The position numbers were made by a program, and so were the translations under genes. Under the pieces are notes generated by a model that had not been told where the DNA came from, made no database searches, and saw nothing but the letters and a program-made list of their open reading frames with translations. From NCBI GenBank assembly GCA_030152145.1, contig JASLIL010000060.1, positions 1-21,389 on the forward strand: DNA of 21,389 nt. Direction: 5' to 3'. Source of the stretch: Tissierellales bacterium. Its GTDB lineage: Bacteria; Bacillota; Clostridia; Tissierellales; JASKZW01. Shown piece after piece: positions 6,878 through 13,891 of this stretch. Within the stretch, counting starts at the first letter, position 1, and each line of letters opens with the position of its first letter.

Positions 6878-7339
6878 ATGGGACTTAATATTTTTTTGGC
6901 TTTGGTGAGCCTGGGACTTTTATTTGTGGTAGTTAGAAATTTTATGATGAGGAAGGCCTTGATGGTTAGAAACCAGCCTACTAAGAAGGAGCTGGGATTT
7001 TTGAATATTGGCCTGGTGGTTCTCTTGCTGCTGGCTTTTGTTTTAGGTAGCAGGCCCTTGAATTATTTGATTGCAGTGCTTTTGGATCTTATATTTATGT
7101 CTAGGTTTACTTGTGCTGGCTTGAAGGATGATGGTTTGGCTTATTTTAAGACCTATAGCCCCTTGGTTTCCTTTAGTGACTTTTCAGAGGTTAGGGATCC
7201 TAGGCTTAGGAAGCTTGAGGACTACTTGGTTTTAGACTATAGGGTGGGGGAGACTAAGATTTCACAGAATATTCCCTTGAGAGATGAAAAGAGGCTTAGA
7301 AAGACTTTTAAGAAGAATAATATAGTTTTAGTTGGTTAG
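6878..7339 (+). CDS. Small membrane protein, copy 2 of a tandem pair
   Basis: 153 residues. It shares the plan of its upstream neighbour: an N-terminal helix (NIFLALVSLGLLFVVV), a basic loop with RNQPTKKE (compare LTQPSKFQ in copy 1), two more hydrophobic segments, then CAGLKDDGLAYF (compare GLTEEGLLFI), and the ending RLRKTFKKNNIVLVG (compare VLRKTFRDQKISL). AGGAGG at the end of the upstream gene gives a ribosome-binding site before the ATG at 6878. The two are clearly duplicates that have diverged widely. No catalytic motif is visible; function unknown. Confidence 0.8.
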   Translation: MGLNIFLALVSLGLLFVVVRNFMMRKALMVRNQPTKKELGFLNIGLVVLLLLAFVLGSRPLNYLIAVLLDLIFMSRFTCAGLKDDGLAYFKTYSPLVSFSDFSEVRDPRLRKLEDYLVLDYRVGETKISQNIPLRDEKRLRKTFKKNNIVLVG

Positions 7340-7355
7340 CTTTTATAGGGGGTGG

Positions 7356-7886
7356 ATGAATTTGGAAAAATATATTAAGGCTTTTATTTCCGGAGCCTAC
7401 TTAGAAAACAAGGAGCTGACTTCTGAAAGCTACCTTTACTATTTGGTTTTGCTGGATAGATTTCAGCTAGATGAAGAGGCTAGGGCAGACCTAAGGGACT
7501 ACTTTTTTAGGGTTAAGATGAGGGAGAGAAGCCTGTCTCAGGAGATAGAGTCTATATCTGAATTAAATTTAAATGTCCTTGAGCTGGATGAGGAAGAGTC
7601 TAGGGATCTTATGAGAGATTTTATGACCTATGCCAAGCTTTGCCAGAGGGAATTTAGTCCAGAGCACAGAGAGCATTTGACCTCTGTTTTAGGGGTAGAG
7701 GAAGTTGAGGCTCTAGACCTTAGCCTAAGTGAGGACCTGCTTCTCTATCTAAATGAGGATTTACATAGTTTGGCTGAGGGGCTGGTTATGGCTAGAAATG
7801 ACTACTATCTTGATGGAGTCAAGATTAGGGGCTATGAGGATGCATTGAATCTTGTATTGGAGCTTTTGGAAAGCCTGGAGGCTTAA
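7356..7886 (+). CDS. Acidic protein of unknown function
   Basis: About 176 residues from the ATG at 7356; an in-frame TTG at 7362 is also possible because the GGGGG ribosome-binding site (7347-7352) lies rather close to the ATG. I recognise no family. The protein is leucine- and glutamate-rich, predicted mostly helical, with no signal peptide, membrane helix or cysteine cluster; only one cysteine (KLCQREF) is present. It follows the membrane-protein pair by 16 bases and is the last gene of the plus-strand run that starts at 4902. The downstream region contains an imperfect direct repeat and a strong terminator at 8019-8065. Confidence 0.75.
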   Translation: MNLEKYIKAFISGAYLENKELTSESYLYYLVLLDRFQLDEEARADLRDYFFRVKMRERSLSQEIESISELNLNVLELDEEESRDLMRDFMTYAKLCQREFSPEHREHLTSVLGVEEVEALDLSLSEDLLLYLNEDLHSLAEGLVMARNDYYLDGVKIRGYEDALNLVLELLESLEA

Positions 7887-7901
7887 TAAATAGTCTTTAT
7901 A

Positions 7902-7986
7902 GCTGGGTTTATTTCCATAGGTAAATACTATAGCTTATTTTCCTGAAAGGGAAGAAATAGCCTGGGATTTATGGTAAAATACTAGC
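7902..7986. repeat. Imperfect direct repeat in the intergenic region
   Basis: CTGGGTTTAT followed by GGTAAATACTATAGC (7903-7934) recurs as CTGGGATTTAT followed by GGTAAAATACTAGC (7962-7986). The two copies are offset by about 55 bases and lie upstream of the unknown two-gene locus. Their role is unknown. Confidence 0.4.
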
Positions 7987-8018
7987 ACATGCTAATAATT
8001 AAGTATAATCTATGGATT

Positions 8019-8065
8019 CCTCCTTTTAAAAGAAGTTTTCTTTTATGAGGAGGTTTTTGTTTTCT
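8019..8065 (+). terminator. Intrinsic terminator before the two-gene locus
   Basis: A 16-base stem (8019-8034 with 8038-8053, two mismatches) with a 3-base loop is followed by TTTTTGTTTTCTT. It sits 130 bases after the acidic orphan and 90 bases before the next start. It could end the upstream operon, or act as a leader attenuator, since a TATAAT occurs at 8004-8009 just before it. Confidence 0.8.
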
Positions 8066-8154
8066 TATAATTAGGATTATGGAAATACATATTGATATAA
8101 GGTTTAAAAATTCAGGATGATATATACAAAAGTAATATTGATAGGAGTGTTTAG

Positions 8155-9216
8155 ATGGAAATGTCATTAGAGTCTATGTTTGGTCTTGATAGGGAGGAAG
8201 TTTCTTACTTGTTTTCACTAGAAAAGCTAATGGTAATGGAGGATATTAGGAGGACTAAAAAGCTTTCTGATCAAGAAAAGAAGCTAAAGTGGTTAAATAG
8301 ATGGGTGGAGGCTGTTAATGTTCCTGCTGAGATGGATGAGGAGAATAGGATTACTTTTATTAATGATAGTGAAAGCCTTTCTAAGGCTATTTCTAATCAT
8401 AGGAGGGCTAAGGGAAGTTCCCTGTGGTACAAACTAATCATGATTGAAACTATAGCTTTTAAGGCTTATTTTCCCTTGGGATTAGACCAAGAAGATGATA
8501 AGGAATTTTCAAGGTTAAAGTACAGCTTTGAATTAGAAGAATTGATTTTTTTCAACAACAAGCTTGGAATATTAAGAAGCGCTAGTCTAGAAAGCTATTA
8601 TAATAGCTACTGTGAGTCACTGAAGGCTGCCGATAGATCAGGGGCACAGAGGTTAGTTAAGGGGGTTATTCTACTTGCAGGGGTGGCAGTTGGTGCTGCA
8701 GTATTTGCAAGCTTAGCGGGTCCTATTGCTGTTGGTGTCTTTGGAGCTAAATTTGCAGGACTTAGTGGAGCGGCTCTAACAAGTGCAGCCTTAGCCTACG
8801 CAGGTGGTGGTGCTATAGCAGCAGGCGGAGCTGGCATGGTTGGTGGAGTATTTGCTATTGCAGGTGGAGGTGCACTTTTGGGAGCTGTTGGTGGGGGCAT
8901 GGCTGCTGGGGCCTATGGGGCTTTTGCTAAAGTATCTCCAAATTTTGCCTATTCACAGATGGCAAAGTTAAGTGTTGTTATGAGGGAAATTTTATTAAAT
9001 GAACAGCATGATATCCTATCAGCTCAGAAGGTTATGGAAAACTTAAGGGAAAAAATAGCGAATTTAAATAGTGAGCTTAAGAGGTTAGAGTTGGAGACAG
9101 AGAAGGATAAGCTTGCTATAAATAACTTAAGTAAAATTATAGAGGGTATGGAGAGGCAGTACAAAGAAATGAATAGGTTTGCTAGTTCCTATGAAGTGGG
9201 TTTAAGCTATGAATAA
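8155..9216 (+). CDS. Protein with glycine-rich hydrophobic core and C-terminal coiled coil (unknown)
   Basis: 353 residues; the ATG at 8155 follows TAGGAGTG. No known family is recognised. Residues 1-165 are soluble, helical and charged. Residues 169-257 form a continuous Gly/Ala-rich hydrophobic region with many glycine-zipper spacings (for example GGGAIAAGGAGMVGG and AGGGALLGAVGGG), able to span or enter a membrane as packed helices. Residues 280-345 are a coiled coil (LREKIANLNSELKRLELE). No signal peptide precedes it, so the soluble ends are probably cytoplasmic. Its stop overlaps the start of the next gene by eight bases, so the two products are probably made in fixed ratio and work together. 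Glycine-zipper regions occur in pore-forming, membrane-remodelling and scaffold proteins; none of these roles is proven here. Confidence 0.85.
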   Translation: MEMSLESMFGLDREEVSYLFSLEKLMVMEDIRRTKKLSDQEKKLKWLNRWVEAVNVPAEMDEENRITFINDSESLSKAISNHRRAKGSSLWYKLIMIETIAFKAYFPLGLDQEDDKEFSRLKYSFELEELIFFNNKLGILRSASLESYYNSYCESLKAADRSGAQRLVKGVILLAGVAVGAAVFASLAGPIAVGVFGAKFAGLSGAALTSAALAYAGGGAIAAGGAGMVGGVFAIAGGGALLGAVGGGMAAGAYGAFAKVSPNFAYSQMAKLSVVMREILLNEQHDILSAQKVMENLREKIANLNSELKRLELETEKDKLAINNLSKIIEGMERQYKEMNRFASSYEVGLSYE

Positions 9217-10426
9217 AGATGAACTTAATAGAATAAATGAAAGCAGGAAGAATTCAAAGAAGAAGCTTGAGGACTTGGCTAGAGAGCAGGAGGACAAGAG
9301 GGATGCTATAAATGACCTTATTAATAGGGTCAATAAATTACAGGGGGATAGGGTCCTGTCTAGTATTGAATATAGTACTGAGGAGGAGCTAAGAGAACTT
9401 TTAAGCTTGGATGAAGGTTTAAATGAGTTGCTGGATTTCGAATATTATAAAAAGTCCCCTTCCCTTACAGCGGTAGACTTTGCTATAGGAGGTATTGCCG
9501 GGCTTATATCGCTTTTGATAGATCTTATATTTGTTGGCACCCCTGATATTGTTAAGGTTTATAGAGGGGGAGAAAGATTTGATGGCAGTCTATTGACAAA
9601 GATTATTAGAGATTTTGGTGAAAATGAATTAGGAGAATTTACCGATAGCCTTAGCAAAAAATATAAGGTTCCCTACGATAGGTCTATTGTAGTTGGGGAT
9701 ATGAATCCTAATAATCATAGGTTGAAAAGCCTGGGTCATGATCCTTTTTTTGGGGCTTTTTTTAGTGTTTTTGATATACTGATGAATACAACAACCTATG
9801 TAGATAGTAGTGGATATTTAAGGGTATTGGCCAGCTCAAGTGATAAAAATCAGCTTATAAGGAAGCATGAATATTTAATATATTATATAGGTCATATAGT
9901 ATCAGATATGTTTACAGCTAGAGGTATACCTATACCAGGCTTTTTCTTAACTCAGTTTTTTACAAATGAAAACCCTGAAAAAGATATATCTCTTATAGCT
10001 GAGAAGATGTATAAAAATGGCTATGACCTAAGACACTTAGGCTCTATGGCTATCCCTAATATAGTTAAGTACTTAATCATTAGGGCCTATATAGATATCC
10101 TTTATAGGGATTTAAGTGTATCTGGGTCAGTTAATATCTCCTTGACCCAAAGAGAGGGGCTTAGGATAGAGAGGAATATGAGGTATGAAAAGATTAAGCT
10201 AATGGCAGATAGTATAAGTGTTGGGGGAAATCTAATAAAGTTTGTATCACCACCTATTAGTTGTAATCCTAATGCCTTGAATTTTGTTGAGTGGTTGAGT
10301 TTTATAAGGTCTATGTCTTCAAATATAAAAATTATGACCAGAGAGGATAGCCTAGATAGGATTTTATATAATAGAGATATTATTGAAAAAAATTGGGAGA
10401 CTTTACAAAATAAACCTATGGTTTGA
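9209..10426 (+). CDS. Coiled-coil membrane protein with YdjM-like His/Asp pattern (putative hydrolase, unknown)
   Basis: 405 residues. Residues 1-47 are a charged coiled coil, and 91-110 a hydrophobic, glycine-containing membrane segment. The centre has H170-R, then LGHDPFFGAFF (H177, D178), and later YYIGHIVSDMFTARGIPIPGF (H229, D233). This order, HR...H then GxxSHxxxD...GIPxxxPF, resembles the YdjM/DUF457 family of membrane-associated putative metal-dependent hydrolases, with extra sequence before and after. That similarity is my reading by eye and is not a database result. The start at 9209 overlaps the upstream gene by eight bases, with AAGTGGG/AAGC before it as a weak ribosome-binding site, so translational coupling is likely. 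The last four codons form part of a terminator hairpin. Confidence 0.83.
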   Translation: MNKDELNRINESRKNSKKKLEDLAREQEDKRDAINDLINRVNKLQGDRVLSSIEYSTEEELRELLSLDEGLNELLDFEYYKKSPSLTAVDFAIGGIAGLISLLIDLIFVGTPDIVKVYRGGERFDGSLLTKIIRDFGENELGEFTDSLSKKYKVPYDRSIVVGDMNPNNHRLKSLGHDPFFGAFFSVFDILMNTTTYVDSSGYLRVLASSSDKNQLIRKHEYLIYYIGHIVSDMFTARGIPIPGFFLTQFFTNENPEKDISLIAEKMYKNGYDLRHLGSMAIPNIVKYLIIRAYIDILYRDLSVSGSVNISLTQREGLRIERNMRYEKIKLMADSISVGGNLIKFVSPPISCNPNALNFVEWLSFIRSMSSNIKIMTREDSLDRILYNRDIIEKNWETLQNKPMV

Positions 10427-10445
10427 CCATAGGTTTTGTTTTTAT
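10412..10445 (+). terminator. Intrinsic terminator overlapping the stop codon
   Basis: AAACCTATGGT (10412-10422) pairs with ACCATAGGTTT (10426-10436) around a 3-base loop, then TTGTTTTT follows. The TGA stop at 10424-10426 lies in the loop and first stem base, so the coding end and the terminator share sequence. Confidence 0.88.
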
Positions 10446-10846
10446 ATATTTTTTCTTATTTGTTCATAGACTTCTGGTAGTAATTCTTTTAGATCCACAA
10501 CTCTTTCAAATACTGTTTCGGCTAGTATATAGTCTTCTGATATGGTTAGGTTGCTGGTTATGGTTATGCTGTCGTTGGCTATATAGACCTTTAGTATTCT
10601 GTAGTAGGAGTTTAGTTCATTTATTATTTCTAAGACTTCTGGACTTTCCTCTACTTCTATTATGTTGTAGATGTGAATGTCTACAAAGTAGTCTGTTATT
10701 TCTACTAGGATGTTTAAATCAAAGTCCTTGCTTGGTAGGTGGATTACATATAAATCCCTGTCTTCTTCTTGAATCTTCTGGTACTCCAGTCCTGTTTCTT
10801 CCATCAGATAGTAGAAGTCTTTTGATGATGAGTTTATAAATTTCAT
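10442..10846 (-). CDS. YbjN-like protein
   Basis: 134 residues from the ATG at 10846, chosen because AAGGAGG precedes it at eight bases; an in-frame ATG at 10867 lies upstream of that site. The protein starts MKFINSSSKDFYYLMEETG and alternates helix and strand: DLYVIHLP, a strand-rich middle (YFVDIHIYNII), the helix SPEVLEIINELNSYY, then strands KVYIAND and TITSNL, and a final helix. This is the order seen in YbjN/type III secretion chaperone-like folds, which act as small regulators or chaperones; the assignment is moderate. There is no signal peptide or membrane segment. It is a single-gene unit convergent with the unknown two-gene locus and divergent from the YdcF-like gene. Confidence 0.7.
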   Translation of the reverse strand: MKFINSSSKDFYYLMEETGLEYQKIQEEDRDLYVIHLPSKDFDLNILVEITDYFVDIHIYNIIEVEESPEVLEIINELNSYYRILKVYIANDSITITSNLTISEDYILAETVFERVVDLKELLPEVYEQIRKNI

Positions 10847-10909
10847 GGGATAACCTCCTTTTATCAAGTTAATTATCCTTTAAAAGAGGAAAAATGTAAA
10901 GTATTAATT

Positions 10910-10923
10910 ATGACAAGTGTCAT
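10910..10923. promoter_or_regulatory. Operator-like palindrome
   Basis: ATGACA (10910-10915), two bases, then TGTCAT (10918-10923) is a perfect inverted repeat between two divergent genes. Its core GACANNTGTC resembles dyads bound by CopY/BlaI-type repressors, but no such regulator is in the window. The cognate factor is unknown. Confidence 0.4.
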
Positions 10924-10994
10924 TATATAGAGGAGTAACAAATATTAGTAGATTGTGTTATTATATGGGTATTATCTTTAAGAGGAGGGTTTCT

Positions 10995-12026
10995 ATGAAC
11001 TACAACTATATAATTGGTCTTATTATAATTGGTTTTGTCTTATGGTTGGTTAGTCACTTAAGGGAGAGGAGAAGGTTTTTCAATGGCTTCTTTTTCTTGC
11101 TTTCTTTAGGATTTCTGTGGCTGGCTGGACTTATATACAGCATTGATAGGGATGTGGCCTGGATTAGGGTATTGGTGTCTTTATCGCTATTGATTTTTAT
11201 ATTTCTAGGAATTATTGCCTATATTGCTTTTGTTATTACGCTTTTTACTAGTGGTAGAACCTTGATAAAAAAGGAGGGTAAGTCTTTTTCCCATATACTT
11301 AGTATTCTTTTAGGTTTGGGAATTATTATTTCTTCTTTTGGACTGCCTTTTATTATGGGGATGGAGGGCCATAGGATGCTTAAAAGCTTGGTTAGCTTTG
11401 GATTTTCCTATTTTACCTATTTTCTAATTGGTTTCTATATATTTACAGCTTCTGCCCTGGTTTATAGGCTTCACTTTACCAAGAAGGATAAGGATTTTTT
11501 AATAGTCCTAGGAGCTGGACTTATGGAGGATAGGGTTACGCCTCTATTGGCTTCTAGGGTAGATAGGGCTATTGACTTCTATGGGAAGCAAATAGAAAAA
11601 ACTGGAAAGAGGCCGATGATTATTATGTCAGGTGGACAGGGTCCAGATGAGTTGGTGGCTGAAGCAGTGGCTATGAAGGACTATGCCGTAAGTAGGGGTG
11701 TGAAAGAGGAGGATATAGTTTGTGAGGATAGGTCTACTTCTACAGAGGAAAATATTAAATTTTCCAGCCATATTGTAGATGACTATGGTCTTGAGAATCC
11801 TAGGGTTCTTTTCTTTACTAGTAACTACCATGTTTTTAGGGCTGCCTTAATAGCTAAAGATCAAGGATTGGACTATAATGGCCTAGGGGCTGGGACAAAA
11901 TTTTACTTTCTTGTTTCTGCCTTTATTAGGGAGTATGTAGGAGTACTTTATTTAAATTTAAGCAAGAATCTTTTGTTTTCCAGCTTGTTTGCAACTTTTG
12001 TTGCTATAAATACCTATTTTAACTAG
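10995..12026 (+). CDS. Membrane-anchored YdcF/SanA-type protein (DUF218)
   Basis: 343 residues from the ATG at 10995, placed by GAGGAGG at 10982-10988; an in-frame upstream ATG lacks a ribosome-binding site. Residues 1-158 contain five hydrophobic segments (about 5-20, 30-49, 57-85, 100-121, 134-157), and a final one lies near 325-341. The soluble DUF218 domain is at 167-310, with the conserved pieces LIVLGAGL, VTPLLASRVDRAIDFY, IIMSGGQGPDE, EAVAMKDYAVSRGV, ICVEDRS-like VCEDRSTSTEENI, and FTSNYHVFRA. DUF218 proteins are linked to cell-envelope maintenance (SanA/ElyC in enterics) and contain an S-adenosylmethionine- or nucleotide-like pocket; the exact reaction is not known. The following lipoprotein gene begins 15 bases downstream, probably in the same transcript. 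Confidence 0.9.
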   Translation: MNYNYIIGLIIIGFVLWLVSHLRERRRFFNGFFFLLSLGFLWLAGLIYSIDRDVAWIRVLVSLSLLIFIFLGIIAYIAFVITLFTSGRTLIKKEGKSFSHILSILLGLGIIISSFGLPFIMGMEGHRMLKSLVSFGFSYFTYFLIGFYIFTASALVYRLHFTKKDKDFLIVLGAGLMEDRVTPLLASRVDRAIDFYGKQIEKTGKRPMIIMSGGQGPDELVAEAVAMKDYAVSRGVKEEDIVCEDRSTSTEENIKFSSHIVDDYGLENPRVLFFTSNYHVFRAALIAKDQGLDYNGLGAGTKFYFLVSAFIREYVGVLYLNLSKNLLFSSLFATFVAINTYFN

Positions 12027-12041
12027 AAGAGGAGTGGTTTT

Positions 12042-12566
12042 ATGAAAAGGTCTGTGATTTTTTTCATGGCTTTGATTTTGCTTTTAAGCTTGGTTGCCTG
12101 TGGTCCTAAAAAGGAGAAGGTTGAGCTTACTATACCTGCTGACTTTGTTGATGAGGAAGGTCATTTGGAGGGATTTGGCTCTAATATAGATAGGACTGAG
12201 AATGAAGATGGTTCTGTGACTGTAAGGGTTACAGAGGAGGAGCAGAACAAAGCCCTAGCTAGTCTTAAGGAGGGATTGGATAGGGATTTTGATTCTATGG
12301 TGGAGAGTAAGGACACACCCTATATTAGAGAGATAGACTATAGCCAGGGTTTCAAGGAGTTTGTAGTTAAGGTGGATGCTGGATTTTATGATGAGGACTT
12401 GGATTTCACACCTATGATTTTGGCTCTTAGAAGTGGTCTTTACCAGGTTTATAGTGGGGAGGAGTATAGGGTCAAGGTAAGGGTTCTTGACTTTGAGACA
12501 GGAGAAGAGCTTAATAGTGCTGTTTATCCTGAGGATTTAGAGGCTTTTGAGCCTCTTGATAGCTAG
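12042..12566 (+). CDS. Lipoprotein of unknown function
   Basis: 174 residues. The signal peptide (KRSVIFFMALILLLSL) and lipobox LVAC predict lipidation at Cys20 and location on the outer membrane face. The mature part begins KKEKVELTIPADFVDEEG and is acidic with an alpha/beta pattern; I do not recognise the family. One cysteine only, so no disulfide. It begins 15 bases after the YdcF-like gene, with GAAGAGGAGTGG as ribosome-binding site, so the two envelope proteins are probably co-expressed. A weak hairpin with a T-run follows the stop codon. Confidence 0.87.
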   Translation: MKRSVIFFMALILLLSLVACGPKKEKVELTIPADFVDEEGHLEGFGSNIDRTENEDGSVTVRVTEEEQNKALASLKEGLDRDFDSMVESKDTPYIREIDYSQGFKEFVVKVDAGFYDEDLDFTPMILALRSGLYQVYSGEEYRVKVRVLDFETGEELNSAVYPEDLEAFEPLDS

Positions 12567-12590
12567 GGTCTTCTTAGGGGACCCTTTTTC
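12565..12590 (+). terminator. Weak intrinsic terminator after the lipoprotein gene
   Basis: AGGGTC (12565-12570) pairs with GACCCT (12580-12585) around a 9-base loop, followed by a T-run. The short stem starts within the stop codon. Confidence 0.6.
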
Positions 12591-12596
12591 CTTTTA

Positions 12597-12625
12597 TTGA
12601 CATTAAGCTCTTTATAAGTTATACT
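12597..12625 (+). promoter_or_regulatory. Sigma-A promoter of the folP leader
   Basis: TTGACA (12597-12602), a 17-base spacer, and TATACT (12620-12625) form a near-consensus promoter. Transcription would start near 12632, giving a leader of about 290 bases before folP. Confidence 0.8.
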
Positions 12626-12711
12626 CAAGGCAAATAAAATTCAATACTGATTGCTTCTGGGAGTTTTTTCTTTAAATTTCAAGAAAATTCTTAAACTGCT
12701 GGAAGTTCTAT

Positions 12712-12812
12712 GAGACAGAGTAGGCAATATGCGTAAAGTGTTTGTGGATGGGATGTAGCCACTAAAGGAAATGAAGTTTCTTCATGCGACATACTTGCTG
12801 CTTCCGCTGTAG
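12712..12812 (+). ncRNA. THF (tetrahydrofolate) riboswitch
   Basis: The region carries the conserved THF-aptamer pieces in the right order: GAGTAGGCAATATGCGTAAAG (split here as GAGTAGG, then TGCGTAAAGTG), GTGGATGGGATGTAGCCAC with its closing stem GTGG/CCAC, a variable hairpin ATGAAG/CTTCAT, then TTGCTGCTTCCGCTGT. ACAG (12715-12718) pairs with CTGT (12807-12810) as part of P1, and GCAATATG pairs with CATACTTGC as P2. Folate biosynthesis (folP) lies directly downstream, and a terminator follows the aptamer, so ligand binding most likely promotes termination. The recognition is by comparison with the known aptamer consensus by eye. Confidence 0.9.
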
Positions 12813-12827
12813 AGATCAAATTTTAGG

Positions 12828-12855
12828 GAGCACTCTTATCAGTGTTCTTTTTTAT
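12828..12855 (+). terminator. Terminator of the THF riboswitch expression platform
   Basis: GAGCACT (12828-12834) pairs with AGTGTTC (12841-12847, one G-U pair) around a 6-base loop and is followed by six T. It lies 18 bases after the aptamer and 65 before the folP start, the usual place for transcription attenuation. Confidence 0.85.
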
Positions 12856-12919
12856 TGTTAATTTTAGGATTTACATTTCCAAGGTGGAAGTTTATGGGAC
12901 TTTATAAGGAGGTAGTTTT

Positions 12920-13891
12920 GTGGAAAAATTAGTTTTTAGATTTGGAGATAGGGAATTGCTTTCAGAAAAGACCTTAATTTGTGGTATTGTAAATGTTACT
13001 CCTGATTCATTTTCCGATGGAGGCAGATGGTTTGGTAGGGAGGAGGCCCTAAAAAGATCTATGGATTTAATTCAAGCTGGTGCCCAGATCTTAGATATTG
13101 GGGGAGAGTCTACTCGTCCTGGTAGCAGCAAGGTTTCTTCTGAGGATGAGATAGCCAGAGTAGTTCCTCTTATAAGAGCTTTAAGGGAGAAAACTGACCT
13201 GCCTATTTCTGTAGACACCTGGAAGGCAGATGTGGCCAAGGCTTCTATAGAGGCTGGTGCAGATATTATAAATGATATAACAGGACTTTTGGGGGATAGG
13301 GATATGGCCAGGGTTATAGGCCAGTCTAAGGCTGGAGCCATACTTATGTTTAATCCTACTATAGCTAGACCAAATCATCCTGGATCTAAGGTATTTCCTA
13401 AATTTGGAGATGGCTGGTCTTTTTCAGAGGAGGAAGTTTTAAAAATGGAGTCTATGGATATTTTAGATCTTATGGACTTCTATTTCGCTAGAAGTCTTAG
13501 GGAGGCTGAGAGGGCTGGAATTTCTAGGGATAGGATAATGTTGGATCCAGGTATAGGTTTTGGTCTTACTAAGAGGGAGAACTTAATCTTAATAAAGAAT
13601 ATGGATAGAATTCACAGGATGGGTCATAAGATTTTCCTGGGAGTGTCTAGAAAGAGGTTTATCTCCAATATTTTAGAGGAAGAAGGCTTCAAGGTAGAGC
13701 CATCTACTATAGAGGGTTTGGAAAATAGGGACAGGGCCTCTGCTGCCTTAACAGCTATAGCCAGCTTTATGGGAGCAGATGTAGTCAGGGTACATACAGT
13801 TGATGGTCATAGGATGGCTGCTTCTGTGGGGGATGCTGTAAGATTGGCGGACTATATGGAGGATTTAAATTTTTCTGCCTACAAAAAATAG
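12920..13891 (+). CDS. folP: Dihydropteroate synthase
   Basis: 323 residues from a GTG at 12920 with AAGGAGG at 12906-12912. The enzyme joins 4-aminobenzoate to a pterin pyrophosphate in folate synthesis, and is the target of sulfonamides. TIM-barrel motifs are present in order: GIVNVTPDSFSDGG (Asn25), GGESTRPGS, VDTWKADVA (Asp99), IINDITG (Asn118), MLDPGIGFG (Asp209), GVSRKRFI (Lys245) and VVRVHTV (Arg290, His292). Differences from the common form: the usual GFGK is GFGL, MHN is MFN, and about 35 extra residues lie at 146-180. The longer length compared with the usual 270-285 comes mainly from this insert. The only other folate feature here is the THF riboswitch upstream. Confidence 0.9.
   Translation: MEKLVFRFGDRELLSEKTLICGIVNVTPDSFSDGGRWFGREEALKRSMDLIQAGAQILDIGGESTRPGSSKVSSEDEIARVVPLIRALREKTDLPISVDTWKADVAKASIEAGADIINDITGLLGDRDMARVIGQSKAGAILMFNPTIARPNHPGSKVFPKFGDGWSFSEEEVLKMESMDILDLMDFYFARSLREAERAGISRDRIMLDPGIGFGLTKRENLILIKNMDRIHRMGHKIFLGVSRKRFISNILEEEGFKVEPSTIEGLENRDRASAALTAIASFMGADVVRVHTVDGHRMAASVGDAVRLADYMEDLNFSAYKK

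Noticed and set aside
7982..8167. 61-codon minus-strand frame
   Set aside because: It spans the terminator at 8019-8065 and has no ribosome-binding site.
10423..10839. 138-codon plus-strand frame opposite the YbjN-like gene
   Set aside because: Leu/Cys/Trp-rich, lacks a ribosome-binding site and begins inside a terminator; the minus-strand gene is far better supported.
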